In this document: positions 54,591-64,000 of the stretch, in pieces
Layout: every line of letters starts with the position of its first letter
Position numbering within the stretch: the first letter of the stretch is position 1
Source of the DNA: Kosakonia sp. BYX6
GTDB lineage: Bacteria; Pseudomonadota; Gammaproteobacteria; Enterobacterales; Enterobacteriaceae
DNA: 64,000 bases
NCBI RefSeq assembly: GCF_038449125.1
Contig: NZ_CP151800.1
Span: 3,010,406 to 3,074,405, forward strand
Direction of reading: 5' to 3'
Made by a program: the position numbers and the translations under genes
Notes under the pieces: generated by a model
Seen by the model: only the letters and a program-made list of their open reading frames with translations
Database searches by the model: none
Told to the model about the DNA's origin: nothing

Positions 54591-54621
54591 CAACAGCGCC
54601 GGGTCTCCCCGGCACTGCTGC
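54591..54621 (-). terminator. Probable terminator of lrp
   Basis: Minus-strand hairpin CAGCAGTGCCGGGG-AGA-CCCGGCGCTGTTG followed by TCCGTTTT, 56 bases beyond the lrp stop and before ftsK. Confidence 0.65.
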
Positions 54622-54676
54622 TGTATGGATTAACAGGAGTGTAATCAAAAAACAGCGATTGTGCACCTGTTCCGTA

Positions 54677-55171
54677 TTAGCGCGTCTTAATTACCAGACG
54701 ATTGCTCTGTTTGACCTCTTCCATCACTACATAAGTGCGGGTGTCGTTAACGCCCGGCAGACGCAGCAGGGTTTCCCCTAACAGTTTGCGGTAAGCCGAC
54801 ATATCCGGTACGCGCGTCTTCAACAGATAGTCGAAATCGCCTGAAACCAAATGACACTCTTGAATTTCTTCAAGTTTTTGCACTGCTGAGTTGAATTGTT
54901 CAAACACATCCGGCGCGCCACGATTCAGAGTAATCTCAACAAATACCAGAAGTGATGCATCCAGATAATGCGGGTTAAGCAGCGCCGTATAGCCCTGAAT
55001 AAACCCTTGTCTTTCCAGCCTGCGCACACGCTCAAGGCACGGCGTCGGGGAAAGTCCCACTCGTTTAGAAAGCTCGACGTTGGAAATACGCCCATCTTTT
55101 TGCAGTTCGTTCAAAATATTGCGATCGATGCGGTCGAGATCTTTGCCAGGGCGCTTCTTACTATCTACCAT
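54677..55171 (-). CDS. lrp: Leucine-responsive regulatory protein Lrp
   Basis: A 164-residue global regulator, the E. coli length, that forms octamers or hexadecamers and controls amino-acid, one-carbon and pilus genes in response to leucine. The N-terminal HTH is NVELSKRVGLSPTPCLERVR (about residues 32-51). The C-terminal RAM domain binds leucine (VSGDFDYLLKTRVPDMSAY). I start at MVDSKKRPGKDLDRIDRN (55171), not the in-frame ATG 51 bases upstream. It is divergent from trxB across a long AT-rich gap and has a long untranslated leader, as in E. coli. Confidence 0.98.
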   Translation of the reverse strand: MVDSKKRPGKDLDRIDRNILNELQKDGRISNVELSKRVGLSPTPCLERVRRLERQGFIQGYTALLNPHYLDASLLVFVEITLNRGAPDVFEQFNSAVQKLEEIQECHLVSGDFDYLLKTRVPDMSAYRKLLGETLLRLPGVNDTRTYVVMEEVKQSNRLVIKTR

Positions 55172-56690
<1,519 letters not shown>

Positions 56691-56715
56691 TCTTTACAAG
56701 TCAGTAACAAAGGTA

Positions 56716-56742
56716 AAAAAGGCGACTATAAGTCGCCTTTAT
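56716..56742 (+). terminator. Terminator of trxB
   Basis: AAAGGCGACT-ATA-AGTCGCCTTT perfect 10-bp stem followed by ATTTTTG, 28 bases after the trxB stop. Confidence 0.9.
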
Positions 56743-56805
56743 TTTTGCCCCGTTGTAACATTGCGCAGGCTAAAAATCCGATAACTTCACCTGCAAAGCG
56801 CCGCA

Positions 56806-58572
56806 ATGAATAAAACCCGTCAACAAGAACTTACTCGCTGGTTAAAACAGCAAAGCATTATTTCCCGTCGCTGGTTGACGCTTTCCCGCCTTCTTGGGGT
56901 AGTCAGCGGCGTATTGATCGTGGCGCAAGCGTGGATTCTGGCGCGCATCCTCAATCACATGATTATGGAAAACATCCCGCGCGAAGCCCTGCTATTGCCC
57001 TTCACTCTTCTGGTTTTGATCTTTATCCTGCGCAGTTGGGTAGTCTGGTTGCGTGAACGCGTTGGCTTCCACGCAGGCGCACATATCCGTTTCGAAATTC
57101 GCCGCCGCGTGCTCGACCGCCTGCAACAAGCCGGTCCGGCGTGGATTCAGGGTAAGCCCGCAGGCAGTTGGGCCACGCTTATCCTCGAGCAAATTGACGA
57201 TATGCATGATTTCTATGCGCGTTATTTGCCGCAAATGGCGCTCGCCGCCAGCGTACCGCTGCTGATTGTCATCACGATTTTCCCCATCAACTGGGCGGCA
57301 GCGCTCATTCTGCTTGGTACCGCTCCGCTGATCCCGCTCTTTATGGCGATGGTCGGCATGGGCGCGGCGGATGCTAACCGCCGTAACTTTAAAGCGCTGG
57401 CGCGGTTGAGCGGCCATTTTCTTGACCGCCTGCGTGGGATGGAAACGCTGCGTATTTTTGGTCGCGGCGAAGCGGAAACCGACAACATTCGCCGGGCGTC
57501 GCAAGATTTTCGCAGCCGGACGATGGAAGTGCTGCGCCTTGCGTTCCTCTCTTCCGGGGTGCTGGAATTTTTCACCTCGCTCTCTATTGCGCTGGTCGCT
57601 GTCTACTTCGGCTTCTCTTATCTCGGCGAATTGAATTTCGGCCATTACGGTACTGGCGTTACGTTGTTTGCTGGTTTTCTCGCGCTGGTGTTGGCTCCGG
57701 AATTTTTCCAGCCGCTGCGCGATCTCGGCACCTTTTACCATGCGAAAGCCCAGGCAATTGGCGCGGCCGATAGCCTGAAAACCTTTATGGAAGCGCCGCT
57801 TGCGCATCCGCAACGCGGCGACATCACGCTGAAAGCCGATGAGCCAATCACGCTGGTGGCCAATGATGTGATCCTGAAATCCCCTGAAGGCGCAGTGCTC
57901 GCCGGTCCGCTCAATTTCACGCTGCCGGCCGGGCAACGCGTGGTCGTTGTGGGACAAAGCGGTTCGGGCAAGAGTTCGTTAATTAACGCGCTTTCCGGTT
58001 TCCTTCCTTATGAGGGATCACTTCACGTTAATGGCGTCGAATTAAGCAAACTCGATCCCGATGCCTGGCGCGAAGCGATAAGTTGGGTGGGACAAAACCC
58101 GCAGCTTCCCGCCACAACATTGCGCGAAAATGTCTTGTTATCTCGCCCAGAAGCCAGCAACGCAGAACTGCAAGCGGCGCTGGATAAAGCCTGGGTGAGC
58201 GAGTTTCTGCCGTTATTACCGGAAGGCCTGGAAACGCAACCCGGCGATCAGGCCGTTCGTCTATCTGTCGGCCAGGCGCAGCGCGTCGCCGTGGCCCGCG
58301 CCCTGCTCTCTTCCTGCAAACTGCTCTTGCTGGATGAACCTTCCGCCAGCCTCGATGCGCACAGCGAGCAGCGGGTGATGCAAGCGCTAACGGAAGCCTC
58401 TCGTCAGCAAACCACACTGATGGTGACGCACCAGCTTGAAGACCTCGCCCAATGGGATGCGATTTGGGTTATGCAGAACGGGCAAATCGTTGAGCAAGGC
58501 AGTTATGCCGAACTCGCTGCCGCGCAGGGCACGTTTGCCGGGCTGCTTGCTCACCGCCAGGAGGAGATTTAA
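56806..58572 (+). CDS. cydD: Heterodimeric ABC exporter subunit CydD
   Basis: A 588-residue half-transporter, the E. coli length, that pairs with CydC. The complex is needed to assemble cytochrome bd; glutathione/cysteine export and haem transport have both been reported as its activity. Six membrane helices span about residues 20-320. The nucleotide-binding domain has Walker A GQSGSGKSSLINALS, signature RLSVGQAQRVAVARALL (variant SVGQ) and Walker B LLLLDEPSASLDAHS. Its stop codon is directly followed by the cydC ATG, with no gap. Confidence 0.97.
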   Translation: MNKTRQQELTRWLKQQSIISRRWLTLSRLLGVVSGVLIVAQAWILARILNHMIMENIPREALLLPFTLLVLIFILRSWVVWLRERVGFHAGAHIRFEIRRRVLDRLQQAGPAWIQGKPAGSWATLILEQIDDMHDFYARYLPQMALAASVPLLIVITIFPINWAAALILLGTAPLIPLFMAMVGMGAADANRRNFKALARLSGHFLDRLRGMETLRIFGRGEAETDNIRRASQDFRSRTMEVLRLAFLSSGVLEFFTSLSIALVAVYFGFSYLGELNFGHYGTGVTLFAGFLALVLAPEFFQPLRDLGTFYHAKAQAIGAADSLKTFMEAPLAHPQRGDITLKADEPITLVANDVILKSPEGAVLAGPLNFTLPAGQRVVVVGQSGSGKSSLINALSGFLPYEGSLHVNGVELSKLDPDAWREAISWVGQNPQLPATTLRENVLLSRPEASNAELQAALDKAWVSEFLPLLPEGLETQPGDQAVRLSVGQAQRVAVARALLSSCKLLLLDEPSASLDAHSEQRVMQALTEASRQQTTLMVTHQLEDLAQWDAIWVMQNGQIVEQGSYAELAAAQGTFAGLLAHRQEEI

Positions 58573-60294
58573 ATGCGCGCTTTACTGCCTTATCTTGCGT
58601 TGTATAAACGCCATAAATGGATGCTGACGCTGGGCGTCATTCTCGCTATCGTTACCTTGCTGGCAAGCATCGGTTTATTGACACTTTCTGGTTGGTTTTT
58701 GTCGGCTTCTGCCGTCGTTGGCGTTGCCGGGATCTACAGCTTCAACTATATGTTGCCTGCGGCAGGAGTTCGCGGCGCGGCGATTATTCGTACTGCCGGG
58801 CGCTATTTCGAGCGTCTGGTCAGCCATGACGCTACCTTCCGCGTCCTTGAACATTTGCGCGTTTCCACCTTTAGCAAACTGTTACCGCTCTCCCCTGCCG
58901 GGCTGGCGCGTTTTCGCCAGGGTGAATTACTGAACCGCGTCGTTGCTGATGTGGACACGCTCGACCACCTCTATTTGCGCGTTATCTCACCCTTAGTAGG
59001 CGCGTTGATGGTGATTATTGTTGTGTTGGCCGGTTTAAGCGTACTGGACGTTTCACTGGCGCTGATGCTGGGCGGCATTATGTTGGCCACACTGATTGTG
59101 CTGCCGCCGCTGTTTTACCGCGCGGGCAAACCCACCGGTGAAAAGCTGACGGCGTTGCGCGGTCAGTATCGCCAGCAATTAACCAGCTGGTTGCAAGGCC
59201 AGGCGGAGTTGACCATTTTTGGTGCCAGCCAACGCTATCGTGAACAACTGGAAAGTACTGAATTAAGCTGGCATGACGCCCAGCGTCGCCAGTCGGATTT
59301 GAGCGCGATCTCGCAGGCGCTGATGCTGTTGATTAGCGGCGCGGCGGTGATCACCATGTTGTGGTTTGCTTCTGGCGATGTGGGCGGCAACGCGCAACCC
59401 GGCGCGCTGATTGCTTTATTTGTCTTCTGTGCGCTGGCCGCCTTCGAAGCGCTGGCTCCGGTGACCGGCGCCTTCCAGCATCTTGGGCAGGTTATCGCCT
59501 CCGCAATGCGCATTACGCAGCTAACAGAATGCCAGCCCGAAGTCACATTCCCACAAAACAGCGCGCCAGTTTCAGCACAGGTTGCCGTACAGTTCGATGC
59601 ACTCTCGTTTAGCTACCCAGGCCAACCACAGCGCGCGCTGGAAAATGTCTCAGTGTCGATTGCGGCCGGGGAGCATGTCGCGATTCTGGGCCGTACGGGT
59701 TGCGGCAAATCGACGCTGCTGCAACTGCTAACGCGTGCCTGGGATCCGCAACAGGGCGAGATCCGCTTGAATGATCAACCGCTTGCCCAGTTTGCTGAAC
59801 CGGCGCTGCGCAACCTCATCAGTATGGTGCCACAGCGCGTGCATCTGTTTAGCGCGACGCTTCGCGATAACTTACAGCTGGCATCGCCACAGGCCAGTGA
59901 TGAAACGCTGAGTGCGATGTTGACCCGCGTCGGCTTGGAAAAATTGCTCGACGATAGCGGTCTGAATGCCTGGTTGGGTGAAGGTGGACGCCAGCTTTCC
60001 GGCGGTGAACTACGTCGACTGGCGATTGCACGCGCGTTATTACACGACGCCCCGCTGGTATTGTTGGATGAACCTACAGAAGGGCTGGATGCTTCAACCG
60101 AGAGTCAAATACTTGAATTACTTGACGAAGTGATGAAAGGCAAAACGTTGTTAATGGTTACCCATCGCCTGCGTGGGCTGGCACATTACGATCGGATAAT
60201 TGTGATGGACAACGGGCAAATAATTGAGCAAGGTAATCACGCAGCGTTAATGGCGAAACAGGGGCGGTACTACCAGTTTAAGCAGCGTCTGTAG
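58573..60294 (+). CDS. cydC: Heterodimeric ABC exporter subunit CydC
   Basis: A 573-residue half-transporter, the E. coli length, and partner of CydD in the inner membrane. Six helices lie in about residues 15-310. The nucleotide-binding domain has Walker A GRTGCGKSTLLQLLT, signature QLSGGELRRLAIARALL and Walker B LVLLDEPTEGLDA. The ribosome site GGAGGAG lies within the end of cydD, just before the abutting ATG, so the two subunits are made together. The next gene, aat, follows after a 107-base gap with a striking inverted repeat. Confidence 0.97.
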   Translation: MRALLPYLALYKRHKWMLTLGVILAIVTLLASIGLLTLSGWFLSASAVVGVAGIYSFNYMLPAAGVRGAAIIRTAGRYFERLVSHDATFRVLEHLRVSTFSKLLPLSPAGLARFRQGELLNRVVADVDTLDHLYLRVISPLVGALMVIIVVLAGLSVLDVSLALMLGGIMLATLIVLPPLFYRAGKPTGEKLTALRGQYRQQLTSWLQGQAELTIFGASQRYREQLESTELSWHDAQRRQSDLSAISQALMLLISGAAVITMLWFASGDVGGNAQPGALIALFVFCALAAFEALAPVTGAFQHLGQVIASAMRITQLTECQPEVTFPQNSAPVSAQVAVQFDALSFSYPGQPQRALENVSVSIAAGEHVAILGRTGCGKSTLLQLLTRAWDPQQGEIRLNDQPLAQFAEPALRNLISMVPQRVHLFSATLRDNLQLASPQASDETLSAMLTRVGLEKLLDDSGLNAWLGEGGRQLSGGELRRLAIARALLHDAPLVLLDEPTEGLDASTESQILELLDEVMKGKTLLMVTHRLRGLAHYDRIIVMDNGQIIEQGNHAALMAKQGRYYQFKQRL

Positions 60295-60301
60295 TGGATA
60301 T

Positions 60302-60358
60302 TCGTCATTTTGTCGTTCTTGCTCCCGCAGCGCTAAAGTGAAACGCACAAAATGACGA
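60302..60358. repeat. Perfect 12-bp inverted repeat between cydC and aat
   Basis: TCGTCATTTTGT at 60302-60313 and ACAAAATGACGA at 60347-60358 are exact inverse complements around a 33-base centre. Starting 8 bases after the cydC stop, the structure could be a large stem-loop or a paired protein-binding site. No T tract follows. Confidence 0.7.
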
Positions 60359-60401
60359 TATTAAAAGGGGGTCCCTTGTCGCGTTGTGGAGCGTTGCGGT
60401 C

Positions 60402-61103
60402 ATGCGCCTGGTTCAGCTTTCTCGTCATTCTATTGCTTTCCCTTCGCCTGAAGCGGCGTTGCGCGAGCCAAACGGGCTATTGGCGCTGGGAGGTGATTTA
60501 AGCCCAGCGCGGTTGCTGATGGCTTATCAGCGTGGGATTTTCCCCTGGTTTTCTCCCGGCGACCCTATTCTTTGGTGGTCACCCGATCCGCGCGCCGTAC
60601 TGTGGCCTGAAACTTTTCATGTCAGCCGAAGTATGAAGCGCTTTCATAAAACATCTCCTTATCGCGTTACGCTTAATCACGCTTTCGGCAAGGTGATCGA
60701 TGGGTGTTCGGAAGATCGCGCCGAAGGAACCTGGATCACACCCGATGTGGTGATGGCCTATCATCGGCTGCATGAACTGGGTCATGCGCATTCAATTGAA
60801 GTCTGGGAAGGCGACGAGCTGGTGGGCGGCATGTATGGCGTCTCTCAGGGGGCGTTGTTCTGCGGTGAATCAATGTTTAGCCGTCGCGTAAATGCGTCGA
60901 AAACTGCGTTGCTGGTGTTTAGCGATGAGTTTGTGCGCATGGGCGGCAAGCTGATTGATTGCCAGGTGTTGAACAGCCATACCGCATCGCTCGGTGCGGT
61001 TGAAATCCCGCGTCGGGACTATTTGCAGCAGATCGCCGAATTGCGCAAAAACCCTTTGCCGGCGCATTTCTGGGTACCCCGTAAACTGTTTTCATCGCTC
61101 TGA
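60402..61103 (+). CDS. aat: Leucyl/phenylalanyl-tRNA-protein transferase
   Basis: A 233-residue enzyme (E. coli 234). It adds Leu or Phe from tRNA to N-terminal Arg or Lys of proteins, marking them for ClpS-ClpAP in the N-end rule pathway. I start at [20 protein letters not shown] (60402). The upstream ATG at 60384 adds six residues not in the family. The conserved [20 protein letters not shown] and [20 protein letters not shown] are intact. The C-terminal tail differs from E. coli. Its partner protease subunit clpA lies only about 1.5 kb downstream, on the other strand. Confidence 0.97.
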   Translation: MRLVQLSRHSIAFPSPEAALREPNGLLALGGDLSPARLLMAYQRGIFPWFSPGDPILWWSPDPRAVLWPETFHVSRSMKRFHKTSPYRVTLNHAFGKVIDGCSEDRAEGTWITPDVVMAYHRLHELGHAHSIEVWEGDELVGGMYGVSQGALFCGESMFSRRVNASKTALLVFSDEFVRMGGKLIDCQVLNSHTASLGAVEIPRRDYLQQIAELRKNPLPAHFWVPRKLFSSL

Positions 61104-61136
61104 AGAATGTTTTCGGCACATTTTGGCGCAGAGTGT

Positions 61137-61142
61137 TATAAT
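61137..61142 (+). promoter_or_regulatory. -10 element upstream of infA
   Basis: Perfect TATAAT about 250 bases before infA and 34 bases after the aat stop; the -35 is not obvious. It corresponds in position to the distal infA promoter known in E. coli. Confidence 0.5.
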
Positions 61143-61389
61143 GGTCGCTCATAGCAGCTTTTGCCTGTTACCCCGCTTCATCCGGGAGTTGTTCGTATCA
61201 GGGATGCCCTTCGTTTTACTTCATCGCTCCCCTTTACGGTTGCGTTTTTATACGCGTCTCGGCTGTGGCGTGTGGGGAATTGGCAAAAGTTGTTTTGCTG
61301 TGTTTTATCAGCACAAATCTTTACTTAACACACGAACTTCGGCATTATCTTGCCGGTTCAAAAATTATGGTAGTGATACCCCCGAGGAT

Positions 61390-61611
<222 letters not shown>

Positions 61612-61645
61612 GATCTTCCGCCAGCACATTTAGTGCACTTATTTT

Positions 61646-61670
61646 AAAGGCCGGGTAATCCCGGCCTTTT
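61646..61670 (+). terminator. Terminator of infA
   Basis: AAAGGCCGGG-TAATC-CCGGCCTTTT type hairpin with T tract, 34 bases after the infA stop. Confidence 0.92.
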
Positions 61671-61990
61671 GCATTTCTGACGCCTGGGTAAACGTTCGCT
61701 TCAAATAGCTAATGCGGGTATGCTCTTAAACGAGCTGCTTTCAAACTTTTCTATTTTCTCAAAAATGAACATTTATCATTGATTGGCAAACTAAAAAGAA
61801 ATTCTGAAAACGCTGCCTGTCCGGCAGTGAACTGGACGAAAACCATATCATCTTGTTGTTTTTAAAAAAAGTTATTCGACTTTTAGCGCGCAGACCCTTT
61901 TTTTTGCCATTTTAAAAAACCACAAAAAAATCAATAGATTAAGAGCAACCCCAAAAAAAGGGTTTTATATGAGGAAGGATGGAGAGTTTG

Positions 61991-62191
61991 ATGGCGTCTG
62001 TCATATCGCGACGCAAGGCGTGAAACCGCCGACTGAATCCCCAATGCAAAAACATCGGGCACCAAACTTTGGCGTGGCAAAAAAAGAAATTCAAAACAGG
62101 GGATAACGAACAAACTGATAGTGATATTTCACTTCAGCATACCGGATATAACAACCCGTTAAATTCGGTCTCCCCTGAGAAAAGAGCAACT
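61991..62191 (+). pseudogene. Possible decayed reading frame in the infA-clpA gap
   Basis: An ATG at 61991 follows GGAGAG by four bases and reads MASVISRRKA, then TGA at 62021. The same frame stays open for another 132 codons, beginning NRRLNPQCKNIGHQTLAWQ and rich in basic residues. The later part runs antisense to the small secreted-protein gene, so only the first ~60 codons look protein-like. This could be a gene broken by one stop, or a chance frame. No product is recognised. Confidence 0.25.
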
Positions 62192-62197
62192 CAACGA

Positions 62198-62386
62198 TTA
62201 GTTATAGTTGCAACCACCGCGCCCCCGGCAAGCCATCCATTCGGATGTACCGACATCCGGCCCGGAGGCGGGATCGTAACGACAGATAGGCCACCATCGG
62301 CTCTGCTCATTACACACTCCTGCAAGCGCGTCTACGGGAAGAATAATGATAAAACTCAAAAGGATAGGTTTAAGCAGTGTATTCAT
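62198..62386 (-). CDS. Small predicted secreted protein with four cysteines
   Basis: A 62-residue protein not recognised. The start MNTLLKPILLSFIIILPVDA has a strong ribosome site, GGAGG seven bases upstream. Residues 1-22 look like a Sec signal peptide cleaved after VDALA. The mature ~40 residues are GVCNEQSRWWPICR at the start and CRGRGGCNYN at the end, with cysteines at 25, 35, 53 and 59 that could form two disulphides. Aromatic and glycine content is high. Possible roles are a periplasmic or secreted small protein or an antimicrobial-like peptide; nothing in the sequence decides. It sits where serW would be, suggesting acquired DNA. No immunity or transport gene is nearby. Confidence 0.6.
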   Translation of the reverse strand: MNTLLKPILLSFIIILPVDALAGVCNEQSRWWPICRYDPASGPDVGTSEWMACRGRGGCNYN

Positions 62387-62596
62387 AGGTTGTCCTCCAA
62401 ATTGACAATACTCCTTTGATGCCGCGAACAATCACTAAAACACATAATCATTGCACGGTGACTTAACCTATAAAAATAGTTGCTCTAACACAATGGCTTT
62501 GTTGTTTTTGTGTTAACAGAATTCATGTCATGCCAAGCTTACTTTGAACAGCTACGTTGCCAATCATCATGCCCGAATGCGGATCGCAGGCATAAA

Positions 62597-62624
62597 AAAA
62601 CCGGGTTCATAAGAACCCGGTTTT
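62597..62624 (-). terminator. Terminator of clpA
   Basis: AAAACCGGGTTC-ATAA-GAACCCGGTTTT perfect hairpin with T tracts on both sides, just beyond the clpA stop. Confidence 0.92.
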
Positions 62625-62642
62625 ATCACTCCACAAATCAGG

Positions 62643-64000
62643 TTAATGCGCTGCTTCCGGTTTGTGCTTCTGCGCACTCTGGAAACCATACTCCAGCTCA
62701 TTTTTCTCTCTATTCAGTGTCACAGTGACCTGCCCACCATCAACCAGCGAACCAAACAACAGTTCGTTGGCCAGCGGTTTTTTCAGGTTATCCTGAATAA
62801 CACGCGCCATCGGGCGAGCGCCCATCGCACGGTCATAGCCTTTCTCGGCCAGCCAATCACGCGCTTCCTGGCTCACTTCAAGCGACACGCCTTTCTGATC
62901 CAACTGCACCTGGAGTTCGACGATAAATTTGTCGACCACCTGGTGGATCACATCCGTAGACAAGTGATCGAACCAGATAATGTTGTCCAGACGGTTGCGG
63001 AACTCCGGCGTGAAGATCTTTTTGATCTCTTCCATCGCATCAGTGCTGTTATCCTGGTGAATCAGGCCGATGGATTTACGCTCGGTTTCACGCACCCCGG
63101 CGTTAGTGGTCATCACCAGCACCACGTTGCGGAAATCCGCTTTGCGCCCGTTGTTATCGGTCAGCGTGCCGTTATCCATTACCTGTAACAGCAGGTTAAA
63201 GACATCCGGGTGCGCTTTTTCGATCTCATCAAGCAGCAGAACCGCGTGCGGATGTTTGATCACCGCGTCGGTCAGCAGGCCGCCCTGATCAAAGCCGACA
63301 TATCCCGGAGGCGCACCAATCAAACGGCTCACGGTGTGACGCTCCATATATTCGGACATATCGAAACGCAGCAGCTCAATGCCCAACGCTTTCGACAGCT
63401 GAACCGTCACCTCGGTTTTACCCACGCCGGTTGGACCAGCGAACAGGAAAGAACCGACCGGTTTATGGTCCTGCCCAAGCCCTGCTCGGCTCATTTTGAT
63501 GGCTTCGGTTAACGCCTCAATGGCTTTATCCTGACCAAACACCAGCATTTTCAGGCGGTCGCCGAGGTTTTTGAGCGTGTCGCGATCGCTTTGCGAAACA
63601 CTCTTCTCTGGAATACGCGCGATACGAGCGACAACCGATTCGATATCCGCCACGTTGACGGTTTTCTTACGTTTGCTCACCGGCATCAAACGCGCCCGCG
63701 CGCCCGCTTCGTCGATAACATCGATCGCTTTATCCGGCAGATGGCGGTCGTTGATATATTTCACCGCCAGCTCAACTGCCGCACGCACCGCTTTCGCTGT
63801 GTAACGCACATCGTGGTGCGCTTCATATTTCGGCTTCAGCCCATTGATAATCTGTACCGTTTCCTCAACGGACGGCTCAGTGATATCAATTTTCTGGAAG
63901 CGACGCGCCAGCGCGCGATCCTTTTCGAAGATGTTGCTGAATTCCTGGTAAGTCGTGGAACCCATCACGCGAATTTTCCCGCTGGAAAGTAGCGGTTTGA
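62643..64000 (-). CDS. clpA: ATP-dependent Clp protease ATP-binding subunit ClpA, C-terminal part (cut by window edge)
   Basis: The frame ends at 62643 and stays open to the right edge, giving about 452 codons of a protein that is 758 residues in E. coli. ClpA unfolds substrates, including N-end-rule proteins brought by ClpS, and feeds them to ClpP. Visible here are the end of the first AAA+ domain (GSTTYQEFSNIFEKDRALAR), and the complete second one with Walker A GPTGVGKTEVTVQLS, Walker B VLLLDEIEKAHPDV and sensor-2 GYDRAMGARPMARV. The C-terminus is YGFQSAQKHKPEAAH. The N-terminal ClpS-binding domain lies outside the window. Confidence 0.98.
   Translation of the reverse strand, partial: KPLLSSGKIRVMGSTTYQEFSNIFEKDRALARRFQKIDITEPSVEETVQIINGLKPKYEAHHDVRYTAKAVRAAVELAVKYINDRHLPDKAIDVIDEAGARARLMPVSKRKKTVNVADIESVVARIARIPEKSVSQSDRDTLKNLGDRLKMLVFGQDKAIEALTEAIKMSRAGLGQDHKPVGSFLFAGPTGVGKTEVTVQLSKALGIELLRFDMSEYMERHTVSRLIGAPPGYVGFDQGGLLTDAVIKHPHAVLLLDEIEKAHPDVFNLLLQVMDNGTLTDNNGRKADFRNVVLVMTTNAGVRETERKSIGLIHQDNSTDAMEEIKKIFTPEFRNRLDNIIWFDHLSTDVIHQVVDKFIVELQVQLDQKGVSLEVSQEARDWLAEKGYDRAMGARPMARVIQDNLKKPLANELLFGSLVDGGQVTVTLNREKNELEYGFQSAQKHKPEAAH

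Larger units (their letters stand above)
61671..62596. other. infA-clpA accessory gap without serW
   Basis: About 930 bases, AT-rich and unlike the flanking genes. E. coli and relatives have the serine tRNA gene serW here. I scanned both strands for a serine tRNA (TTCGAATCC loop, long variable arm, CCA end) and found none. The gap contains the small minus-strand gene at 62198-62386 and a possible decayed plus-strand frame near 61991-62190. TAACACA at 62486-62492 and TGTGTTA at 62509-62515 form a short inverted repeat upstream of the small gene. Confidence 0.65.

Noticed and set aside
61981-61992. GAGAGTTTGATGG resembling the 5' end of 16S rRNA
   Set aside because: The match is about ten bases only and the following sequence is unrelated to rRNA.

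Overview
The window is chromosomal DNA from a member of the Enterobacteriaceae, close to Escherichia, Klebsiella, Enterobacter and Kosakonia. Almost every gene matches a known E. coli gene in length and recognisable protein sequence, and gene order follows the E. coli pepN-to-clpA segment. A plant- or soil-associated genus such as Kosakonia or Phytobacter is a guess, based only on the aromatic-acid gene block described below. One tRNA and several genes found in E. coli are missing here.

Layout. 1-6544: partial pepN, pncB, asnS, ompF and aspC (NAD salvage, Asn-tRNA synthesis, outer-membrane porin, aspartate synthesis). 6547-18959: gloC, mepK and ldtD (detoxification and peptidoglycan remodelling), the cmoM-mukF-mukE-mukB chromosome condensin operon, elyC and ycbJ. 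19093-26373: kdsB, ycaR, ycaQ, lpxK, msbA and a comEC homologue, mostly lipid A/LPS assembly. 26589-32120: ihfB, rpsA, cmk, aroA and serC. 32283-39407: ycaP and ycaO (divergent), then focA-pflB-pflA for anaerobic pyruvate and formate metabolism, preceded by a typical FNR-type promoter.

39479-45822 is the accessory block. It holds an MFS transporter and a fumarylacetoacetate-hydrolase-family enzyme (minus strand), a LysR-type regulator with two N-terminal HTH segments, and a divergent three-gene operon. I recognise that operon as the lower gallate (4-oxalomesaconate) pathway: galB hydratase, galC aldolase and galD tautomerase. Together these would turn 4-oxalomesaconate into pyruvate and oxaloacetate. 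The ring-cleaving dioxygenase that normally feeds this pathway is not in the window. E. coli K-12 carries other genes (ycaK, ycaN, ycaM) at this position.

45866-61611: ycaD, serS, rarA, lolA, ftsK, lrp, trxB, cydD, cydC, aat and infA, all backbone. 61612-62642 is an AT-rich gap of about 1 kb between infA and clpA. E. coli has the serine tRNA gene serW here. I find no tRNA, but there is a small predicted secreted cysteine-containing protein on the minus strand and a possible decayed reading frame. The window ends inside clpA.

The most interesting items are the dioxygenase-less gal cluster with its unusual regulator and the infA-clpA gap. Everything else is ordinary, well-conserved enterobacterial backbone.
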